This document shows positions 1 to 8,159 of a stretch of DNA of 64,000 nt, piece by piece. The stretch is from CAWBVG01 sp963792175 (GTDB taxonomy: Bacteria; Acidobacteriota; Vicinamibacteria; Vicinamibacterales; CAVVIG01): assembly GCA_963792175.1 (NCBI GenBank), contig CAWBVG010000042.1:206536-270535 (forward strand). Direction: 5' to 3'. The translations under genes and the position numbers were made by a program. Each line of letters opens with the position of its first letter. Position 1 is the first letter of the stretch. The notes below the pieces were generated by a model. It did not search any database and was not told the DNA's origin. It worked only from the letters and a program-made list of their open reading frames with translations.

Positions 1-1
1 C

Positions 2-319
2 GTTCACACCAAGATCGACGAGAACGTGCTGGCGGTCCCCGAAGACGCGGTCTCGACGCTGGCCGGTGTCTCCACGGTGTACGTCATCGAGAACGGCAAG
101 GCGCGGCAGCAGCAGGTGACGCTCGGCGCGCGGCAGAACAAGCTCGTGGAGGTGACGACGGGCCTCAAGGGCGACGAAACGCTGGCGACGAGCAATCTGA
201 GCCAGCTCGCGACCGGGGTGTCCGTGCGGACCGATACCGGCGAAGAGAATGCGCCGAGCGGGCAGGCCGGCGGCGGACGGCGCGGCGAAGGCGGCGGTCG
301 TAGAGGAGCGCGGCAATGA
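2..319 (+). CDS. RND efflux periplasmic adaptor subunit, C-terminal part
   Basis: This is the C-terminal end of the membrane-fusion (HlyD/AcrA-type) subunit that links an inner-membrane RND pump to an outer-membrane channel; the 5' part lies left of the window. The frame is open from base 2 and reads VHTKIDENVLAVPEDAV, which matches the last beta-barrel and membrane-proximal part of such adaptors. It ends in a Gly/Arg-rich tail (GGGRRGEGGGRRGARQ). Its TGA overlaps the ATG of the RND permease by four bases, so the two are almost certainly cotranscribed and translationally coupled. The substrate cannot be inferred. Confidence 0.85.
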   Translation, partial: VHTKIDENVLAVPEDAVSTLAGVSTVYVIENGKARQQQVTLGARQNKLVEVTTGLKGDETLATSNLSQLATGVSVRTDTGEENAPSGQAGGGRRGEGGGRRGARQ

Positions 320-3300
320 AAATCGCTGAAGTCAGCGTCAACCGTCCGGTCTTCGCCATCATGATGACGGCGGCCCTGATCGTGCTGGGGGCGGCCTCCT
401 ACGAATCGCTGGGCCTCGACCTGATGCCGAAAACCGATGCGCCGGTCGTCTCGGTGCAGGCCAACCTGCCGGGCGCCAGCGCGGAAGAGATTGAAACCAC
501 GATCACCAAGCGCATCGAGGAGGCGGTCAACACCATCAGCGGCATCGACGAGCTGCGTGCGTCCTCGGACCAAGGCAACTCGCGGGTCACGATCACGTTC
601 ACGCTGGAGCGCGAAATCGAAGTCCGCGACCCAGGACGTGCGCGACAAGCTCGCCCAGATCGTGAATCAGTTCCCGCGCGACACGCGGCCCTTGCAAATC
701 ACCAAGATGGATCCCGACGCGCAGCCGATCTTCGGCTTCGCCGTCTTCGGTCCCCGCGCGGCGAAGGAAATCACGGAAATCGCCGACAAGCGCGTGAAGC
801 AGGAGCTCGAGACCGTCAAGGACGTCGGCTCCATCGGCTTCATGGGCGAACGCAAGCGCGAGATCCAGCTGCTCCTCAACGCCGACCGTCTGAACGCCTA
901 CGGCCTCACCGTGGATCAGGTCCGCAACGCGGTGCAGCGGCAGAACGTCGAGATTCCGGGCGGACAGTTCACCGCAGGCCCGGCCGAGGTCGCCGTCCGC
1001 ACGATGGGCCGCATCCGCAACGTCGAGGACTTCAACAAGATCGTCATCTCGTATCGCGCGGATGGTTCGGTCATCACGTTCGGCGACGTTGGGCGTGTGC
1101 AGGACAGCGTGCAGGAAATCCGTTTCGCCAGCCGGCTGAACGGCGTTCCCTCGGTCAATCTGATGGTCCGCAAGCAGTCGGGAACCAACACCGTCGAAGT
1201 GGTCGACCGCGTGCAGGAGAAGCTGACGAATGTCCAGCGGCAACTGCCCCAGGACATCGAGATCAGCGTCGGCAACGATCAGTCGCGGTTCATCCGGCGC
1301 TCGTTCGAGGACATCAAGCTGCATCTGATCCTCGGCGGCCTGCTCGCCAGCGTCGTCGTGTTCCTGTTCATCCGCAACCTTCGGGTCACCTTCATCGCCG
1401 CGCTTGCGATTCCGACGTCGATCATCGGCACCTTCACGTTCATGAAGATGGCCGGCTTCACGCTGAACAACATGACGATGCTCGCGCTGTCGCTGGCGAC
1501 CGGCATCGTCATCGACGACGCGATCGTGGTGCTCGAAAACATCTTCAGGTTACGTTGAAGAGAAAGGCGTCACGCCCAAGGAAGCCGCGGCCGACGCCAC
1601 CCAGGAGATTGGCCTCGCGGTCATGGCGACGACGCTGTCGCTGGTCGTCATCTTCGTGCCGGTCGCCTTCATGACCGGACAGATCGGCCGCTACTTCTAC
1701 AGCTTCGGCCTCACGTCGGCAGCGGCCATCATGATTTCGATGTTCGTGTCGTTCACGCTGACGCCGGCGCTGTGCGCGATGTGGCTGAAGCCGGAAGACG
1801 CGAAGGCGGATCACTCGAACACCAAGAGCGGCGGGTTCTACGCCAAGCTGGATGCCGTCTACGGAAAGATGCTGGTGTGGTCGCTCCACCACCGGGCGGT
1901 GATGATGGGCATCGCCGGCGCCGTCGTCGCCTCCGCCGCGTTCCTGTATCCGTACGTCGGCAAGGAGCTCGTGCCCGACGACGACCAGGGCGAGTTCAGC
2001 ATCAACGTGCGCCTGCCGCGCGGCACGAGCTACGCCAGGACCGAGGAGTTCATCAAGCCGATCGAAAAGGAAATCCTGGCGCTGCCGGCGCTGCACCGCG
2101 TCACGCAGAACGTCGGCGGCGGCAACGCCAACTTCAACATCATGATGGTCCCGCTCGAGGAGCGGAAGATCTCGCAGCAGCAGCTGATGATTCAGGCGCG
2201 GCAGATGCTGCGCAAGTACCAGGGCGCGCGCATCAGCGTGTCGGGCGGCACGGACATCTCGGGCGCGTCGAGCGGCGGCGGTGGCGGCGGCGGCGGGCGC
2301 GGCGGTCCGGGCGGGGGCGGCGGCGGTTTCAACCGCCTGAACGTGCTGATCCAGGGTCCCGACATCGAGCAGCTGCAGCTGTACACCGTCGACCTGATGG
2401 CGAAGATTCGCGAGATTCCCGGGGTGGTCGACGTCGACACCAACTTCGAGCCGACGCAGCCCGAACTGCGCATCAACATCGACCGCGCCCGGGCCGCCGA
2501 CCTCGGGGTCAACATCGACACGCTGGCGAACAACCTCCGCACGCTCGTCGGCGGCGAGGAAGTGTCGGAGTTCAAGGACGGCGACGATCAGTTCAAGGTC
2601 CTGCTGCGGCTTGACGAGCCCTATCGCAATCTCCTGACGATGGGCGACCTGCTGGTCGCGGCCGGGCCGGGCCAGGGCGCGCCGGGCGCCGCCGGAGCGG
2701 GTGCGGGCGGCGGGGGCGGCGGCCGCGTGAAGGTCAGCGACGTTGCGCAGCTCAAGAACGACTACGGCCCGGCGTCAATCGACCGCTACAACCGGCAGCG
2801 CCAGATCTCGGTGAACGCCAACCTGCAAGGCGTGCCGCTCGGCGAAGTGCTTGCCAACGCGCGCGCGAAGGTCGAAGAACTACATCTCAAGCCGGGCTAC
2901 CAGGCGGTGTTCGGCGGCAGCGCGCGGACGCTGGCCGAAGCATCGACCAACTTCACGATCGCGCTGGTCCTGGCGGTCATCTTCATCTACATGGTGCTGG
3001 CGTCGCAGTTCAACAGCTTCATCCACCCGCTGACGATCATGACCTCCCTGCCGCTCAGCCTGCCAGCCGGCCTGCTGGCGCTCATGGCGTTCGGGATGAC
3101 GATCAACGTCTACAGCGCGATCGGGTTGATGATGCTGTTCGGCATCGTGAAGAAGAACTCGATTCTGCAGGTGGACTATACGAACACGCTCCGCGAACAG
3201 GGGATGGAACGTCACGAAGCCCTGATTGCCGCCAACCACGTCCGTTTGCGGCCGATTCTGATGACCACCATCGCCATCGTGGCCGGCATGATTCCCATCG

Positions 3301-3509
3301 CCTTCGGGAAGGGGGCCGGGGCGGGGTCCAGGGCCTCCATGGCGGTGACGATTCTGGGCGGCCAGGTGCTGTGCCTCCTGCTGACCCTGCTGGTCACTCC
3401 GGTGGTGTATTCCTACTTCGACGACCTGCGGGAATGGAGCCCGGCAAAGGCGTTCAGGCGCCTGAGCGGCCGGTCCGACGCGGGCGAGGCGGCCGCAGAG
3501 CGCCTGTAG
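316..3509 (+). CDS. RND-family multidrug efflux permease (AcrB/MexB-like), two frameshifts
   Basis: Proton-driven inner-membrane exporter of about 1,063 residues after correction, the usual family length. It starts MKIAEVSVNRPVFAIMMTAA (first membrane helix). The mid-protein motif TGIVIDDAIVVLENI carries the proton-relay Asp pair of helix 4, and FGIVKKNSILQVDY lies in helix 10. Two one-base insertions break it: near 627 (gtccgcg where gtcgcg is expected) and near 1552 (ggttacg where ggtacg is expected, giving a false TGA at 1556-1558). The protein continues cleanly in the next frame each time. Two glycine runs, near 2270-2330 and 2675-2725, insert low-complexity loops in the second periplasmic region. 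Partner of the adaptor just upstream. Confidence 0.92.
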
Positions 3510-3524
3510 ACGCCCTGTCGGGGC

Positions 3525-3632
3525 TAGGGACTGGGGGCTAGCTGCCAGCCCCAGTGACAGCTAGCCCCTAGCCCCAAGCCCCGACTCCGCTCCTGACAGC
3601 TAGCCCCTAGCCCCCAGCCCCGACGAGTAGCC
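3525..3632. repeat. CTAG-rich intergenic hairpin repeat, copy 1
   Basis: The sequence between the RND operon and the sigma factor consists of GGGGCTAG-type units in both orientations. A left arm (about 3518-3548) is the inverse of two right copies, each built from CAGCTAGCCCCTAGCCCC followed by aAGCCCCGAC or cAGCCCCGAC. Six CTAG tetramers fall within about 110 bases, although CTAG is generally rare in bacterial genomes. Related units occur at 4992, 23274 and 43496. It could act as a bidirectional transcription barrier or be a REP-like selfish repeat; no T-run follows. Confidence 0.75.
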
Positions 3633-3690
3633 ACCCCTGTCAACCATCCACTAAGCTGAGCCCGTCCAATCGGTTGTAAGTGGCCGGAAT

Positions 3691-4257
3691 GTGACGACTT
3701 TGGCAGTAATGGCGCTGAGCGGCGATACCGCGGTTCGAAGCGGCATGAACGAGGACGTAGCCCTGGCGGCCGCCGGGGATGCCTCCGCCTTCGAACGGGT
3801 CTACCGCACGCACGTGGCAAAAATCCACAGCCTGACCCGGCGCATGCTGGGCAGCCACGAGGCCGACGAGGTCACGCAGGACATCTTCGTCCGCACGTGG
3901 CAGAAACTGGGTCAGTTCCGGGGCGACTCGGCGTTTTCGACCTGGCTGCATCGCCTGGCGGTGAACGTCGTCATCGAACGGCGGCGGTCGTTTGCGATTC
4001 AGCGCGAACGGATGACGGACGACCCGGCGGCGCTGGACTTCGTGACCGTGGCGCCGGCTCGCGCCGACCTGACGGTCGACTTCGAGCAGGCGATCGCGCA
4101 GCTGCCGCCGGGCGCGCGGGAGATTTTCGTGCTGCACGACGTGGAAGGCTACAAACACCGCGAGATTGCGGTGATGCTTCACATCACGTCGGGCACGTCG
4201 AAGCGGCAGTTGCATCGGGCGCGGATGCTGATGCGGAAACACCTGGACGGGTTATGA
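3691..4257 (+). CDS. ECF-type RNA polymerase sigma-70 factor
   Basis: Extracytoplasmic-function sigma factor of 188 residues or fewer. Region 2 is seen as AFERVYRTHVAKIHSLTRR and DEVTQDIFVRTWQKLGQF. Region 4 is seen as LPPGAREIFVLHDVEGY followed by the helix-turn-helix HREIAVMLHITSGTSKRQLH. The longest reading starts with GTG at 3691; the ATG codons at 3709 and 3745 are alternatives, and 3745 (MNEDVALAAAGD) gives the most typical N terminus. The stop overlaps the ATG of the zinc-finger anti-sigma factor (ATGA at 4254-4257), a standard sigma/anti-sigma pairing. The target promoters are not identifiable. Confidence 0.93.
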   Translation: MTTLAVMALSGDTAVRSGMNEDVALAAAGDASAFERVYRTHVAKIHSLTRRMLGSHEADEVTQDIFVRTWQKLGQFRGDSAFSTWLHRLAVNVVIERRRSFAIQRERMTDDPAALDFVTVAPARADLTVDFEQAIAQLPPGAREIFVLHDVEGYKHREIAVMLHITSGTSKRQLHRARMLMRKHLDGL

Positions 4258-4984
4258 AGATGCACACCGAGTGGACGGACAAGCTGTCGGATTACCTCGA
4301 CGACGAGCTGGAGGCGGCCGAACGCGCGGCGGTGGACGCGCATCTTCGGGAATGCGCGGACTGCTCGGCGGTGCTCAACGACCTCCGGCGGGTGATCGCG
4401 CTGGCACAGGCGGCCGCGGCCGACGCGCGCCCTCCTCAGACGGATCTCTGGACGGGCGTCGCCGGACGCATTGATCGGATTCGTCAGCCCCGGCGCGTCA
4501 GTCTCACGGTCACGCAGCTTGCCGCGGCCGCGGTGCTGGTGGCGGCCGTGTCCGCGTGGACTGGTCTGGCAGTTCGGCGGCTCGAACGGGCTGCGTGACC
4601 AGACGTCGGCGCCCGATGACGTCGCACAGGCCTTCCCTGCCTCGCCGGAGCGCGGAACGCGCGACGGTGGCCGTGGCCGACGGAGCGTCGCTGCGGCGCG
4701 GAGAGCGCAGTGGTGATGTCGGCGTCAGCCTCGCCGACGACCAGTACGACGCGGCGGTGGCGGATCTCGAGCGGGCGCTGAAGCAGGGGCGCGGCAAGCT
4801 CGATAAGGCGACGATTGCCGTGGTCGAACAGAACCTGCAGACCATCGACCAGGCGATCGCGCAGGCGCGCGAAGCGCTCGCCTCCGACCCGGCGAACTCG
4901 TATCTGAGCGGCCACCTGGTCGAAGCGCGGCGGCGGAAACTGGATCTCCTGCGCCGGGCGACGGCGCTGACGGACATGGACTGA
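4254..4984 (+). CDS. Zinc-finger anti-sigma factor, frameshifted
   Basis: Membrane-anchored partner of the upstream ECF sigma factor. The N terminus has the putative zinc-finger anti-sigma signature: DYLDDELEAAERAAVDAHL, then H-x3-C-x2-C in HLRECADC. A single transmembrane segment follows (LAAAAVLVAAVSAWTGLAV). The first frame stops at 4598, but a helical C-terminal domain continues in another frame from about 4715 (QYDAAVADLERALKQGRGKL to the stop at 4984). I infer at least one indel between 4560 and 4715. The N terminus should bind the sigma factor in the cytoplasm, and the C-terminal region is presumably periplasmic. Confidence 0.8.
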
Positions 4985-4991
4985 GAACTTG

Positions 4992-5050
4992 ACGGGGCTA
5001 GGGGCTAGGGGCTAGGGGCTAGCCGCCAGGGACTAGGGGCGAGCCGCAAG
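4992..5050. repeat. CTAG-rich intergenic repeat, copy 2
   Basis: Four or five head-to-tail units of GGGGCTA (gggctaggggctaggggct and so on) fill the gap between the anti-sigma gene and the surface-protein gene, with five CTAG tetramers in about 50 bases. The sequence belongs to the same family as 3525-3632 but here is mainly a direct repeat. The AGGGACAGAGGACGAAC at its right end precedes the next ATG and may supply the ribosome binding site. Confidence 0.7.
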
Positions 5051-5073
5051 GACAAAAGGGACAGAGGACGAAC

Positions 5074-6378
5074 ATGCTCGCAGAAATCGTGTTCTCGATG
5101 ATGGTGCTGACGCCGACGGACCAGACGGTCAACGTCACGAAGGGCACCAAGCTGGACGTGAACAACTTCGCCGGCGACATCAACATCAAGGTGTGGGACA
5201 AGGACGCCGTGCGCGTCGAAGTCAATCACTCCGACCGCGAGGCGGTGGACATCAAGCAGGGTGAACAGACGCTCACCGTGCGCTCGCGCTCGCTGCGCGG
5301 TGGGCCGCCCCGTTCGCTGGACTACGTCATCACCGTCCCGAAGTGGATGGCGATCAACGTCGGCGGCACCTACGCCGACGTGACGATGGACGGCGTCGGC
5401 GCGGATGTGACGGTCGAGACCACTCGCGGCGACATCAACCTGACGGGAGGCTCCGGGGTCATCACGCTGAAATCGATTCAGGGCGAAGTGACGGTGCAGA
5501 AGGCGAAGGGCCGCATCGAGGTCCGCGCGGTCAACGAGGGCATGCGCCTCTCCGACATCAGCGGCGATCTCTCGGCCGAGACGACCAACGGCAGCATCAT
5601 CCTCGACCGGATTGATTCGGGCAATGTGGATTGCTACGCCGTCAACGGCAATATCTCGTTCGACGGCCCGATCAAGGACAAGGGCCTCTATCGGCTGACG
5701 ACGCACAACGGGCTGGTGGCGATGGCGGTGCCGGAGAAAGCGAACGTCACGATGACGGTGCGGACCTACAACGGCGGCTTCAAGTCGACGTTCCAGGTTC
5801 CTGGCGACACCGGCGAACGCCGGAAGCGATTTACGATGACGCTCGGCAACGGCAGCGCGCACGTGGAGCTCGAGTCGTTCGGCGGGACCATCTCGCTGCG
5901 ACGGCCGGGCGAGCCGCGGCCCGAGACGGAACGGCGGCGGAACCGCGACAAGGCGAACCTGAAACTGGATTTGAAGGAACTCGCGCACGTGGACATCGAT
6001 CAGACCGTGCGCGAGGCGATGGCGGAAGCCCGGGCGGCGATGCCGGAAGCGCTGGCCGAGGCACAGGCGGCCATCCCGCAGGCGATCGCTGAAGCGCAGG
6101 CCGCGATCCCGCAGGCGATCGACGAAGCGCTGGCGTCGATCCCCCAGGCGATGGAAGAGGCGATGCGCGAACTCGACTGGGCATTTCCGTTCGCGCACCC
6201 GAATCCGCGCCCGAATCCCAATCCCCGCCCGAATCCGCAACCCGAATCCGCGGATCCGATAACGGAGACGACGGAGAGAACGGGATCACCACGGAGAAAC
6301 GGAGCAACGGAGAAGAACAGAGGACGGCGGTTCGACGGGCGTCGCGAAGCGACGCTGCGCAAACGGATCGGATCGTGA
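5074..6378 (+). CDS. DUF4097-like beta-solenoid surface protein with repeat-derived tail
   Basis: A 434-residue protein probably made with the ECF sigma/anti-sigma pair. Residues about 20-290 form repeating short beta strands (GADVTVETTRGDINLTGGSG, SAETTNGSIILDRID, CYAVNGNISFDG), the pattern of the DUF4097/putative-adhesin family. Next comes an Ala/Pro/Gln helical repeat (AQAAIPQAIAEAQAAIPQAI, about residues 325-365), then an Asn-Pro-Arg-rich stretch. No convincing signal peptide is visible at the chosen ATG. The last 39 codons lie inside the long hairpin element beginning at 6262, so the tail is charged, repeat-encoded and likely of recent origin. Function unknown. Confidence 0.8.
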   Translation: MLAEIVFSMMVLTPTDQTVNVTKGTKLDVNNFAGDINIKVWDKDAVRVEVNHSDREAVDIKQGEQTLTVRSRSLRGGPPRSLDYVITVPKWMAINVGGTYADVTMDGVGADVTVETTRGDINLTGGSGVITLKSIQGEVTVQKAKGRIEVRAVNEGMRLSDISGDLSAETTNGSIILDRIDSGNVDCYAVNGNISFDGPIKDKGLYRLTTHNGLVAMAVPEKANVTMTVRTYNGGFKSTFQVPGDTGERRKRFTMTLGNGSAHVELESFGGTISLRRPGEPRPETERRRNRDKANLKLDLKELAHVDIDQTVREAMAEARAAMPEALAEAQAAIPQAIAEAQAAIPQAIDEALASIPQAMEEAMRELDWAFPFAHPNPRPNPNPRPNPQPESADPITETTERTGSPRRNGATEKNRGRRFDGRREATLRKRIGS

Positions 6379-6520
6379 AAACGAACACCGCGCGCTCATA
6401 GGTGCTCGTTTTCACGATCCGATCCGTTTGCGCAGTCGCTCGCGACCCGTCGAACCGCTCTGTTCGTCTCTGTTGCTCCGTGTCTCCGTGTGATCCCGTT
6501 CGCTCCGTCCTCTCCGTTCC
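6262..6520. repeat. Long inverted-repeat (giant hairpin) element, copy 1
   Basis: Two arms of about 120-130 bases (left 6262-6389, right 6401-6520) are inverse copies separated by 11 bases. From outside in, each arm holds purine-rich CACGGAGAAACGGAGCAACGG-like repeats, TTCGACGGG, a small stem-loop (left GCGTCGC-gaa-GCGACGC; right, inverted, GTCGCgaGCGAC), GCGCAAACGGATCGGATCG and GAAAACGA. The element lies between convergent genes and supplies the 3' end of the gene at 5074. No transposase is adjacent. Sister copies are at 7880 and 46571. Confidence 0.85.
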
Positions 6521-6530
6521 GCTCGGCGGG

Positions 6531-6998
6531 TCAGGCGGCACCCAGCTCCCGTAGCAGATCGGCGACCGATCGACCCGACACCGGATCGCGCAGATCCGGG
6601 GCGATGCTGGCCAGCGGCTCGAGCACGAAGCGCCGCTGCCGGAATCGCGGGTGCGGCAGAATCAGCCCCGGTTCGGCGCTCGTGTGATCCCCGAACAGAA
6701 TCAGATCGAGATCCAGCGATCGCGGGGCGTTCGCGTACGGACGGTCGCGACCTTGCTCGTCCTCGATCGCCATCAGGGCCTCGAGCAGCGCCCGCGCCGT
6801 CAGCGTCGTCTCCCCCACCGCCGCGGCGTTGAGATACATCGGCTGAGGTCCGGAGACGCCGACCGGTTTGGTGTCGTAGTAGCGGGAGATCCTGAGGCCG
6901 GCGAGCAGGCCGTGCAGCTTCGCGGCTGCGAAGTCGAGATGTGCGCGACGATCGCCCAGGTTGCTACCGAGCGCGACGGCCGCGGTTACTCGATCCAC
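6531..6998 (-). CDS. folK: 2-amino-4-hydroxy-6-hydroxymethyldihydropteridine diphosphokinase
   Basis: Folate-pathway pyrophosphokinase that transfers diphosphate from ATP to hydroxymethyldihydropterin. The 155-residue product is the normal family length. Visible signatures are VALGSNLGDR at the N terminus, the ATP/Mg site APRSLDLDLILFGD, and LPHPRFRQRRFVLEPLASI. The start is GTG at 6998, overlapping the end of the upstream ferritin-like gene by 13 bases, so expression is probably coupled to that gene and the DksA-like gene. The gene ends just outside the hairpin element at 6262-6520. Confidence 0.95.
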   Translation of the reverse strand: MDRVTAAVALGSNLGDRRAHLDFAAAKLHGLLAGLRISRYYDTKPVGVSGPQPMYLNAAAVGETTLTARALLEALMAIEDEQGRDRPYANAPRSLDLDLILFGDHTSAEPGLILPHPRFRQRRFVLEPLASIAPDLRDPVSGRSVADLLRELGAA

Positions 6999-7474
6999 CG
7001 GGACGCCAGCACCTCGCCATGGGACGGCCCGAGCGTTTCACCGCGCTTGCCGAGCAGGTCGGTGCGGCCGGCGAGTGCCTGCTCGAAGAAGCGCTTGGCC
7101 TCGAGCTCTTCACCAAGAATGACGCCGAGCATTTTCGCGTGGCGGGCATTGGCCATCGTGCCGATGCGCGGCCGCCAGCGGTCCACGAACGCCTGCGCCG
7201 CGCGGCCGTCTTCGTCAATCACCGCGCGGGCGGCGTCGGCGCCCTTGCCGGCTGGCGCGCGGTCGACGGCGGCCGCGTCAGCCGGCACGGCGCCGCCGAG
7301 CTCTTCGATCGCTTTGGCCAGCCACGACAGCTGGACCTCTTCACGGTTGATGACGTACTGGTAGGTGTTGTTGGCGTCGTATTGGGACACGAGCCGGGCC
7401 GCCGCCTGGTGCCGCATCAGCGAGCCCAGTTTCTCCCGGGCGAAGTCCTGAAGCAGCGCGACGACGTCGGTCAC
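6986..7474 (-). CDS. Ferritin-like (rubrerythrin-type) domain protein, function unknown
   Basis: A 162-residue helical protein starting with GTG at 7474, which overlaps the TGA of the DksA-like gene (GTGA). It contains a helix pair typical of ferritin-like proteins: YQYVINREEVQLSWLAKAIE with an internal Glu, and AKMLGVILGEELEAKRFFEQ with EE. This suggests, but does not prove, a di-iron carboxylate bundle. The in-frame extension upstream to 7597 lies inside the DksA gene and is not used. Neighbours are folK downstream and a DksA/TraR regulator upstream. Catalytic function unknown; oxidative or metal stress would fit. Confidence 0.7.
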   Translation of the reverse strand: MTDVVALLQDFAREKLGSLMRHQAAARLVSQYDANNTYQYVINREEVQLSWLAKAIEELGGAVPADAAAVDRAPAGKGADAARAVIDEDGRAAQAFVDRWRPRIGTMANARHAKMLGVILGEELEAKRFFEQALAGRTDLLGKRGETLGPSHGEVLASRWIE

Positions 7475-7806
7475 GAGGCCTGTTTTTCCTTGCAGGTGAT
7501 GCAGACGCGCGTCCACGGAATCGCCCGCAGCCGCGCCGGCGCAATCGGCTCGCCACAGTCGCGGCACACGCCGTAGGTACCCTTCTCGATCCGCCACAGC
7601 GCTTCTTCGATGGCCTGCAGAATCTTCGCGTCGGTCTGCTTCAATTTCAGCTGGATGTGGACTTCGTTGTTGCCGCTGGCCTGATCGGCCATATCGCCCT
7701 GGCGCGTGTTGTTCTCCATCGACGCCTGCAGCGGCTTGATCCCGCCCGTACCCAGGATTTCAGTGCGCTTCTTGAGCAGCTGGTCCTTGTATGTGGTCTC
7801 TTCCAT
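7471..7806 (-). CDS. DksA/TraR family C4 zinc-finger protein
   Basis: A 111-residue protein of the DksA/TraR family, which binds the RNA polymerase secondary channel. The N-terminal half is a predicted coiled coil (YKDQLLKKRTEIL to AKILQAIEEALWRIEKGTYG). The C-terminal zinc finger has four cysteines: CRDCGEP, then VCITC. The start is ATG at 7806. It is the first gene of the overlapping set with the ferritin-like gene and folK. Such short family members often act as stringent or stress regulators; whether this one binds ppGpp cannot be judged. Confidence 0.9.
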   Translation of the reverse strand: MEETTYKDQLLKKRTEILGTGGIKPLQASMENNTRQGDMADQASGNNEVHIQLKLKQTDAKILQAIEEALWRIEKGTYGVCRDCGEPIAPARLRAIPWTRVCITCKEKQAS

Positions 7807-7879
7807 GGTGTCTCTCGTAACTTCAAATCATAGCACTACGACTGCGCTGGCGTCCCTGCAGGCGGCGCGCCGACCCGTC

Positions 7880-8120
7880 TTGGCCACAGAGTCACAGAGT
7901 CACAGAGCTGCTCGATTGACGGCGAGGGCCTGCGCAGCAGGCCCACAGATCGGCCGCACGGATCGTGTCGACGAGCCGGCGGAGTTGGTCGTCCGGTTCG
8001 TCGGCACGATCCGTTACGGCCGGTCACGCCGCTTCGCGGCGTCGCCGTCGAATCGATCGTCGGCGTGCGCGCCCACAGCGAGATCCGCTCTTCTCTGTGT
8101 CTCTGTGTCTCTGTGGCCGA
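7880..8120. repeat. Long inverted-repeat (giant hairpin) element, copy 2
   Basis: The 353-base gap between the DksA-like gene and the ABC permease is largely one imperfect inverted repeat. The ends read TTGGCCACAGAGTCACAGAG and, inverted, TCGGCCACAGAGACACAGAG. Inside each arm are TTGACGG or TTCGACGG, a nested stem-loop (left GGGCCTGC-gca-GCAGGCCC; right CGCCGC-ttc-GCGGCG) and ACGGATCGTG towards a central dyad near 7980-7992. The architecture matches the copies at 6262 and 46571, but the primary sequence has diverged. The element sits between two co-directional minus-strand genes. Confidence 0.78.
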
Positions 8121-8159
8121 ATTTCGTGGACGTGAACGCCGCGTCGCGGCGACGCGCCC

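Noticed and set aside
3525..3632. CRISPR array
   Set aside because: Units are inverted, irregularly spaced and too short, with no unique spacers and no cas genes.
7880..8120. Structured RNA gene (tRNA, riboswitch) in the dksA-permease gap
   Set aside because: The pairing is one long inverted repeat shared with two other loci. No cloverleaf or known aptamer motif is visible.
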